A stretch of 17,738 bases of DNA from Bacillota bacterium (GTDB lineage: Bacteria > Bacillota > UBA4882 > UBA10575): positions 1 to 17,738 of the forward strand of contig JAAYMP010000104.1 in assembly GCA_012521315.1 (NCBI GenBank), in the 5' to 3' direction. This document shows positions 12,991-17,738 of this stretch, in pieces. The translations under genes were made by a program, and so were the position numbers. The first letter of the stretch is position 1. Each line of letters opens with the position of its first letter. The notes under the pieces were generated by a model. It was given only the letters and a program-made list of their open reading frames with translations. It did not search any database and was not told the origin of the DNA.

Positions 12991-14820
12991 TTACTCCACG
13001 GTCACGCTTTTCGCCAGATTCCGTGGTTTATCAACGTCACACCCGCGAACCTTCGCCACATGGTAGGCAAAGAGTTGCAATGGCACCACCGAGAGAATGG
13101 GGGTGAAGAAGGGGTGGGTTTTGGGGATATACAAAGCATAGTCCACGGACTTTTCCGTCTCATAGTCTCCGGCGTTGACCAGGGCGACCACCGTCGCTTC
13201 CCTGGCTTTCACCTCTTTGATGTTGCTCAGCATCTTTTCGTAGAGGTCCGGTTGGGTGGCCAACGCAAAAACGGGCACTCCTTCCTCGATGAGGGCGAGG
13301 GTTCCGTGTTTGAGCTCCCCGGCGGCATAAGCCTGGGCATTGATATAGGAGATCTCCTTCAGTTTCAAAGCGCCCTCCATCGAACTGGGATAATCCAGCC
13401 CGCGCCCGATAAAGAAGATACTTTCCTTGGCCTTAAAATCCTCGGCAAACTCTTTAATCTTGGTCTCCGTCGCCAAGGTCTTCTCCAACAAACGGGGAAG
13501 GAGATAGATCTCGCTCAACAGCCGCTGCCGCAGGCTCTCCTCCAAGGTCCCCAGTTCCTGCGCAAAATAAATTCCCAGTAAATACAGGCTTAATAGTTGG
13601 GTGGTATAGGCTTTGGTGGAGGCGACCGCAATCTCCGGCCCGGCCTGGGTAAGAATGACTTCATCCGCTTCCCGCGCCACCGAACTGCCGATCACGTTGG
13701 TGATCCCCAGCACCTTGGAACCGTTGGTTTTCGACAGCCGCAAGGCGGCCAGCGTGTCGGCGGTCTCGCCCGATTGGGAGATGACAATCGTCAAGACCTC
13801 CGGCCCGGTAATGGCCTGCCGGTACCGGTACTCGGAAGCCAGGTCGACTTCGGCCGGGATCCGCAAGAGTTTTTCAAAAATATATTTGCCAATCATCCCG
13901 GCATGATAGGCCGTACCGCAGGCCACCAGCTGAATCCGGCGGATGGCGGCCAGCTCTTTCCGCCCAATGTTCACCTCCGGCAAGACGATGATCCCGCGCT
14001 CCGGGACAATCCGGCCGGCCATGGTTTCTTGGAGCGCTTGCGGCTGTTCATGGATCTCCTTGCTCATAAAATGTTCATAGCCGTTTTTTTCGGCGGTCAC
14101 CGCGTCCCATTCCACCCGGAAGATCTCTTTGGCCACCGGGGTCCCGTCCACCTTGGTAATCCGCACCGTCGTGGCCGTAATCTCCGCCAGTTCGTCGTCG
14201 TCCAGGATATAAATATCCCGGGTTTTATCGAGGAGCGCCGGGATATCGGAAGCAACATAATTCTCCCCTGCCCCCAGCCCGATCACCAACGGACTGGATT
14301 TCCGCGCCACAACCAGCTTGTCGGGTTCCTCCACCGCCAAAACCGCCAGGGCATAGGAACCCCGCAACCGGCCGACGGTGCTCCGGACGGCCGCAAACAG
14401 GTCCCCCTCGTAATAATCCTCAACCAAATGGGCGACCACTTCCGTGTCGGTCTCCGAGATGAAAATGTGACCCTGTTTTTGCAGTTGCTCCCTTAGTTCC
14501 TGGTAGTTTTCGATGATCCCGTTGTGGACGACGGCAATCCGTTGGTTGCAATCCAGATGGGGATGGTCGTTCCGTTCCGACGGGCGCCCGTGGGTCGCCC
14601 ACCGGGTATGGCCAATCCCCACTCTGCTCTGTTGACCGCTATCCGCCAGAATTTTCCGGAGGGTCGCCAGGCGCCCCGCCGTTTTACAGGTTTTAATTCG
14701 CCCGTACTGAATGGTGGCAATGCCCACCGAATCGTAACCCCGGTATTCCAGCTTCTCCAACCCGTCCAGGATTATGGAGACGGTCTCCCCGGAGCCGACG
14801 TAACTCATAATTCCGCACAT
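12991..14820 (-). CDS. glmS: Glutamine--fructose-6-phosphate aminotransferase (isomerizing)
   Basis: GlmS converts fructose-6-phosphate and glutamine into glucosamine-6-phosphate, the first step towards UDP-GlcNAc for peptidoglycan and surface sugars. The 609-residue length is standard. The start is the ATG 14818-14820, because Cys2 (MCGIMSYVG) must be N-terminal after Met removal to act as glutaminase nucleophile; an in-frame extension to 14985 is not biological. The class II glutaminase domain (about 2-220) shows HTRWATHG and HNGIIENY. Two SIS sugar-isomerase domains follow (VACGTAYHAGMIGKY, SQSGETADT; IGRGLDYPSSMEGALKLKEISYI, AGELKHGTLALIEEG). The C-terminus LAKSVTVE is the conserved end. 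A glmS ribozyme precedes the gene, so GlcN6P feedback on the mRNA is expected. Ribosome site TTGGAGG is slightly far from the ATG (12 nt). Confidence 0.97.
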   Translation of the reverse strand: MCGIMSYVGSGETVSIILDGLEKLEYRGYDSVGIATIQYGRIKTCKTAGRLATLRKILADSGQQSRVGIGHTRWATHGRPSERNDHPHLDCNQRIAVVHNGIIENYQELREQLQKQGHIFISETDTEVVAHLVEDYYEGDLFAAVRSTVGRLRGSYALAVLAVEEPDKLVVARKSSPLVIGLGAGENYVASDIPALLDKTRDIYILDDDELAEITATTVRITKVDGTPVAKEIFRVEWDAVTAEKNGYEHFMSKEIHEQPQALQETMAGRIVPERGIIVLPEVNIGRKELAAIRRIQLVACGTAYHAGMIGKYIFEKLLRIPAEVDLASEYRYRQAITGPEVLTIVISQSGETADTLAALRLSKTNGSKVLGITNVIGSSVAREADEVILTQAGPEIAVASTKAYTTQLLSLYLLGIYFAQELGTLEESLRQRLLSEIYLLPRLLEKTLATETKIKEFAEDFKAKESIFFIGRGLDYPSSMEGALKLKEISYINAQAYAAGELKHGTLALIEEGVPVFALATQPDLYEKMLSNIKEVKAREATVVALVNAGDYETEKSVDYALYIPKTHPFFTPILSVVPLQLFAYHVAKVRGCDVDKPRNLAKSVTVE

Positions 14821-14934
14821 TAATCTATTTAACCTCCAATTCGCATTTGTCAATAAAGAAAGACCCGAAAGGACAAGCGCGCTTTTCTTTCCTCCCTCCG
14901 CTGATAGCTTGGGACAAGTCAAGCCTGATTTATA

Positions 14935-14954
14935 ACACCAGCGCGCTCTGGTGT
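14935..14954 (-). other. Hairpin between ribozyme and glmS
   Basis: ACACCAG and CTGGTGT form a 7-bp stem with a 6-nt loop, just after the ribozyme 3' end and about 115 nt before the glmS start. No U-run follows on the minus strand, so it is not a normal terminator. It may isolate or stabilise the cleaved mRNA. Confidence 0.4.
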
Positions 14955-14968
14955 ATTTACATTTTTTA

Positions 14969-15140
14969 CCATCACTAAACGACAAAAAACAACTAAGCCA
15001 CCCGAATCTTTTGTCCCGTCCATCACTGGCGGTTTTGTCAATTCTTTAACGGTCGTGGCCCAACCGGGGGTCACCCGCCGATTCTTCCGAGATCCCCCAC
15101 CTCGTCAACTTGGCAACGGCCAAGCCCTGGCGCTTCGTTA
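14969..15140 (-). ncRNA. glmS ribozyme: glmS ribozyme (GlcN6P-activated self-cleaving riboswitch)
   Basis: On the minus strand the conserved core is recognisable: A|GCGCC at the cleavage site (between 15134 and 15133), the P2 pairing, TTGACGAGGTGGGG, ATCGGCGGGTGACCCCCGG (pseudoknot and P2.1 region), then a 3' part containing GGTGGCTTAGTTG and GTTTAGTGATGG, like the P4 end of the Thermoanaerobacter ribozyme. It lies about 150 nt before glmS on the same strand. In the known mechanism, glucosamine-6-phosphate acts as cofactor for cleavage and the cut mRNA is degraded, giving feedback control. Ends are approximate. Confidence 0.92.
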
Positions 15141-15385
15141 AATTTTTGTTCATCCTCTTCCTCATTTACACCGCTAATCACCTCCTTCACGGGTTGTGTG
15201 AGAGTTCTTTTTACGCCATCAATCACCTCCCCAACAGTTATGGTATATATAACCTAGAATACCTCTTATCCTCCTCCTGATCACCCCCTTTCGCATAAAT
15301 CCTATATCTGTAACTCCCTTCGCTGTGGGTCGTAATGGTGTTTTCAGCGACTCGAATTTCTTCACAAGTAATCTTCGCGAAGCGG
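15141..15385 (-). promoter_or_regulatory. glmS upstream leader with tandem full-length Shine-Dalgarno motifs
   Basis: On the minus strand three near-perfect complements of the 16S rRNA 3' end occur: AAAGGGGGTGATC (15279-15291), GGGGAGGTGATT (15221-15232) and AAGGAGGTGATT (15176-15187). The last two are repeats 45 bp apart that share GGAGGTGATT-NNN-GG-N-GTAAA. They precede mini-frames: ATG GCG TAA (15211-15219), whose ATG overlaps the TGA of a 25-codon frame, and GTG TAA. No clear promoter is seen, although TATATA is present near 15245. No substantial gene with both start codon and ribosome site is present. Confidence 0.45.
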
Positions 15386-15471
15386 CGGTTGAAAGCGGGT
15401 CACGCAACAGGGAGGTTGCGCGCCGCTTTTGGTTCAGGAGGAACCATAAAGCGGTTGCCCGCTTTTAACCG
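15386..15471 (-). ncRNA. Highly structured inverted-repeat element, possible bistable RNA
   Basis: The 86-bp segment closes with a 14-bp helix (15386-15399 with 15458-15471, one G-U on the plus strand). It encloses two hairpins: CGCAAC-loop-GTTGCG (15403-15420) and a 13-bp hairpin CCGCTTT+TGGTTC / GAACCA+AAAGCGG (15423-15454, one bulge). On the minus strand the loops read CTCCCT and CTCCT. Because the outer and inner arms share AAAGCGG/CCGCTTT, an alternative fold exists that includes AAAGCGG-GCAA-CCGCTTT with a GNRA tetraloop. It lies between purA and the glmS ribozyme. I do not recognise it as a known RNA; a small mobile element is also possible. Confidence 0.45.
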
Positions 15472-15541
15472 GAGCTGAGCTCTAGAATACGCCAAGAAAT
15501 TCACCTGAAGAAGGGAACACCTTCCGCTCCCGGCTGAGCGT

Positions 15542-16816
15542 CTATCGCACTATAATCTCCTCCCTCTTCGCCCCAACCGAAATATACTTGACCGGAATCT
15601 CCAGCCATTCCTCAATATACTGGACATAGCGGCGGGCCTCCGCCGGTAACTGGGAATAGCTCCGCACCACGGAAATATCTTCTTCCCAACCGTCCAGCTC
15701 CACATAGACCGGCTTGGCTTTATAGAGCAAGGGCGTGAGCGGGAAGGTGGTCACCACTTCCCCGTCGATCTCATAACCGACACAGACTTTGAGCCTCTTT
15801 TCCCTGGATAAGACATCCAGTTTGGTCAAGGCCAATTCGGTCGCCCCTTGCAGCTCGGCCCCATACTTGGTGGCCACCAAATCAAGGTAGCCGATGCGCC
15901 GTGGCCGTCCGGTCGCCGCTCCGTACTCGGCCCCGGTCTGCCGCAGCTGGTCACCGACCTCATCAAAGAGTTCGGTGACAAAGGGACCTTCCCCGACGCA
16001 AGTGGAATAGGCTTTCACCACCCCGATGATCCGCTCCACCGGCCGGTTAAACACCCCCGCCCCCACCGGCGCGAAAGCCGCCAGGGAGGAAGAGGAAGTG
16101 GTAAAGGGGTAGATCCCGTAATGAATATCCCGCAAGGCGCCGAGCTGAGCTTCAAGGAGAATCTTCTTTCCGGCTTTGACCGCTTGCTTTAAAAGGGTGG
16201 TGGTATCCGTAACCATGGGCTTCAGCTTTTCGCCGTACTCGGCCAGCCACGCCAGGATCTCTTCCAGTTGATAAGCCCGGCCGCCGTAAACCTTGGTCAG
16301 TTCGGCGTTTTTCCACTCCAAAACCGTCGCGAGCCTTTCCTTTAGATAAGCGGGGTAGAACAGTTCGCCGATTTGAATCCCTTTTTTCAGGTACTTATCC
16401 CCATAGACCGGAGCGATCCCACGCACAGTTGAACCATACTTCTTACTGCCCAGCCGCTCCTCTTCCAACCGGTCCTGCGCCTGGTGGTAGGGGAAACAGA
16501 TGATAGCCCGGTCGCTGATCTTCAAGTTGCCGGCGTCAATCCGTACCCCTTTGGCCCGGACCCCCTCGATCTCCTTGACCAGATGTTCCAGATCAATGAC
16601 CGTCCCGGTCCCCAGAATATTGAGCGTTCCCGGGTGAAAAATCCCCGAAGGCAGCAGGTTCAAGGCAAACTTCCCGTACTCGTTAATCACCGTGTGGCCG
16701 GCGTTGTTCCCGCCTTGATAGCGGACGACAATCTCGTAATCCCCGGCCAGGTAATCAACGATTCTGCCCTTGCCTTCATCTCCCCAGTTCACACCAACAA
16801 TCGCTGTAATGGACAT
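15542..16816 (-). CDS. purA: Adenylosuccinate synthetase
   Basis: PurA joins IMP and aspartate using GTP to form adenylosuccinate, the first committed step to AMP. The 424-residue length is standard. Motifs: WGDEGKG (11-17, catalytic Asp13), QGGNNAGHT (catalytic His41), FPYHQAQDRLEEERLGSKKYGSTVRGIAPVYGDK, the GTP-side TGRPRRIGYLD, LTKLDVL, and the C-terminal ISVGAKREEIIV. The central block is GIYPFTTSSSSLAAFAPVGAGV instead of the more usual GTYPFVTSSNTTAGGACTGAG; as far as I recall, similar variants occur in some Clostridia. I start at the ATG 16814-16816, preceded by GAGGAGGAAG. It lies 34 bp after dapL, so the two are likely co-transcribed. No strong terminator follows, so transcripts may run on into the glmS leader. 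Confidence 0.97.
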   Translation of the reverse strand: MSITAIVGVNWGDEGKGRIVDYLAGDYEIVVRYQGGNNAGHTVINEYGKFALNLLPSGIFHPGTLNILGTGTVIDLEHLVKEIEGVRAKGVRIDAGNLKISDRAIICFPYHQAQDRLEEERLGSKKYGSTVRGIAPVYGDKYLKKGIQIGELFYPAYLKERLATVLEWKNAELTKVYGGRAYQLEEILAWLAEYGEKLKPMVTDTTTLLKQAVKAGKKILLEAQLGALRDIHYGIYPFTTSSSSLAAFAPVGAGVFNRPVERIIGVVKAYSTCVGEGPFVTELFDEVGDQLRQTGAEYGAATGRPRRIGYLDLVATKYGAELQGATELALTKLDVLSREKRLKVCVGYEIDGEVVTTFPLTPLLYKAKPVYVELDGWEEDISVVRSYSQLPAEARRYVQYIEEWLEIPVKYISVGAKREEIIVR

Positions 16817-16850
16817 CGTTCGCTTCCTCCTCTGCACCCGTTTCCCATGG

Positions 16851-17738
16851 TTAGATCTCCACCCGGCCGAGGGCCGACTGCATCCGGTGCAAAGCGGTCC
16901 GCAGGCGATCGGTGGGGGTCGTCAGGGAGATCCGGAAGAAGCCTTCGCCCCATTCCCCGTATCCGCGCCCCGGGGTGATGATCACCTGCGCCTTTTCCAA
17001 AACCAACTCGGCAAACCCCTCCGCCGTAAAGCCCTTCGGCACCGGCGCCCAAATATAAATCCCGGCCCGGGGAGCAACCGGCTGCCACCCCATCGCCTGC
17101 AGGCCGGCGATGACCAGGTCCCGGCGTTCCTGGTAAACCCGGCGCATCTGCTCCACACAGCTTTGGTCCCCGCACAGCGCGGTAATACCTGCTTCCTGAA
17201 TTGCCTGGAAGACGCCGGAATCCACATTGGACTTAAAGCGGCCCAGGACTTCGACCGCCTCCCGGTTCCCGCACGCCCAGCCCAGGCGCCACCCCGTCAT
17301 ATTATAAGTCTTGGACAAGGAATGAAATTCAATCCCCACTTCCTTCGCCCCCGGCGCCATTAAGAAACTGGGGGGACGATAACCATCATACGCAATTTCG
17401 CTGTAGGCGGCGTCATGGCAGACTAAAAGACCAAATTCCCGGGCAAAGGCGACCACCTCGTTGAAGAAGGCCAGATCGGCCACCGCCCCGGTGGGGTTGT
17501 TGGGGTAATTCAAGAACATCAGCTTGGCTTTTTTCGCCACCGCGGTTGGTATATCGGCCAGCACCGGTTTATAGCCGTTCTCGCCCGTTAAAGGCAGATG
17601 ATATGCGGCGCCTCCGGCCAGTAAAGTCCCGATCCCGTAGACCGGGTAACCGGGGTCCGGCACCAGGCTCAAGTCGCCGGGGTCCAGATAGCAGAAGGAA
17701 ATGTGGGCGATTCCTTCCTTGGAACCGATGAGGGCGAC
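16851..17738 (-). CDS. dapL: LL-diaminopimelate aminotransferase (DapL-type), N-terminus outside window
   Basis: This PLP-dependent class I/II aminotransferase is read in frame from base 17738 to the TAA at 16851-16853, giving 295 residues; roughly 95-100 N-terminal residues are missing. DapL converts tetrahydrodipicolinate with glutamate directly to LL-diaminopimelate, for lysine and peptidoglycan. Strong DapL-like signatures: GSKEGIAHISFCYLDPGD, VPDPGYPVYGIGTLLAGG, KAKLMFLNYPNNPTGAVAD, VCHDAAYSEIAYDGY, EFHSLSKTYNMTGWRLGW (PLP-binding Lys at fragment residue 143) and KSNVDSGVFQAIQEAG. Other class I aminotransferases share the fold, but the SNVDSGVFQAIQEAG block favours DapL. It is followed 34 bp later by purA on the same strand. 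Confidence 0.9.
   Translation of the reverse strand, partial: VALIGSKEGIAHISFCYLDPGDLSLVPDPGYPVYGIGTLLAGGAAYHLPLTGENGYKPVLADIPTAVAKKAKLMFLNYPNNPTGAVADLAFFNEVVAFAREFGLLVCHDAAYSEIAYDGYRPPSFLMAPGAKEVGIEFHSLSKTYNMTGWRLGWACGNREAVEVLGRFKSNVDSGVFQAIQEAGITALCGDQSCVEQMRRVYQERRDLVIAGLQAMGWQPVAPRAGIYIWAPVPKGFTAEGFAELVLEKAQVIITPGRGYGEWGEGFFRISLTTPTDRLRTALHRMQSALGRVEI

Noticed and set aside
13597..14496. 299-codon plus-strand open frame
   Set aside because: It lies wholly antisense to glmS, has low-complexity Gly/Arg/Pro-rich content and no ribosome site. It is a shadow of a GC-rich gene.
14821..14985. N-terminal extension of glmS in the same frame
   Set aside because: GlmS needs Cys at position 2, and the extension overlaps the ribozyme-glmS spacer and the 3' edge of the ribozyme.
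15219..15407. 62-codon minus-strand frame with TTG start in the purA-glmS gap
   Set aside because: It is Arg-rich, has no ribosome site and overlaps the structured element. Only its last 25 codons are mentioned, because of the overlap with ATG GCG TAA.
15141..15541. T-box leader upstream of glmS
   Set aside because: I looked for the T-box consensus (AGGGTGGNACCGCG) and stem I features and found none. glmS is not a normal T-box target and a ribozyme is already present.
1..17738. CRISPR arrays, tRNA or rRNA genes, insertion sequences
   Set aside because: I saw no regularly spaced repeats, no tRNA-like cloverleaf with GTTCGAATC-type arms, and no transposase or integrase motifs.

Overview
The window looks like chromosomal DNA from a Firmicutes-type bacterium with an outer membrane. 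The Firmicutes side rests on a glmS ribozyme in front of glmS, strong AGGAGG ribosome sites, an EcsAB-like ABC pair, and a DapL-type aminotransferase. The outer membrane is inferred from an Omp85/BamA-family barrel protein with one POTRA domain and a C-terminal Phe. A Limnochordia- or Halanaerobiales-like diderm would fit; the taxon is inference. Base composition is moderately GC-rich and CCGG is visibly over-represented.

Left part (1-5260, all minus). In transcription order it reads: GPH-family sugar:cation symporter, GNAT-family acetyltransferase, EcsA-like ATPase, EcsB-like permease, then a membrane protein that runs off the left edge. The last gene has its own sigma-A promoter with a 12-bp palindrome filling the spacer.

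Middle part (5261-11217). This is accessory and partly decayed. It holds a frameshifted lipoprotein gene with a clear promoter and terminator, a lipoprotein-like frame without a start codon, and a 35-bp remnant of a gene whose intact relative lies at 10225-11217. It also holds an intact two-gene plus-strand operon: an exported C45-type Ntn hydrolase with C-terminal TPRs, followed by the Omp85-type barrel. The intact relative (10225-11217, minus) is an exported protein made of two diverged 'YPGA' domains.

Right part (11375-17738, all minus). In transcription order: dapL (5' end off the window), purA, a roughly 390-bp leader with unusual structure, a glmS ribozyme, glmS with its terminator, then overlapping hisH-hisF homologues. 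The HisF homologue has lost one of the two catalytic aspartates of true imidazole-glycerol-phosphate synthase, and no other his gene is nearby, so a non-histidine role is possible.

Points most worth following: the C45 hydrolase/Omp85 pair; the two-state inverted-repeat RNA and tandem full-length Shine-Dalgarno motifs upstream of the glmS ribozyme; the atypical HisF; and the broken lipoprotein and YPGA remnants.
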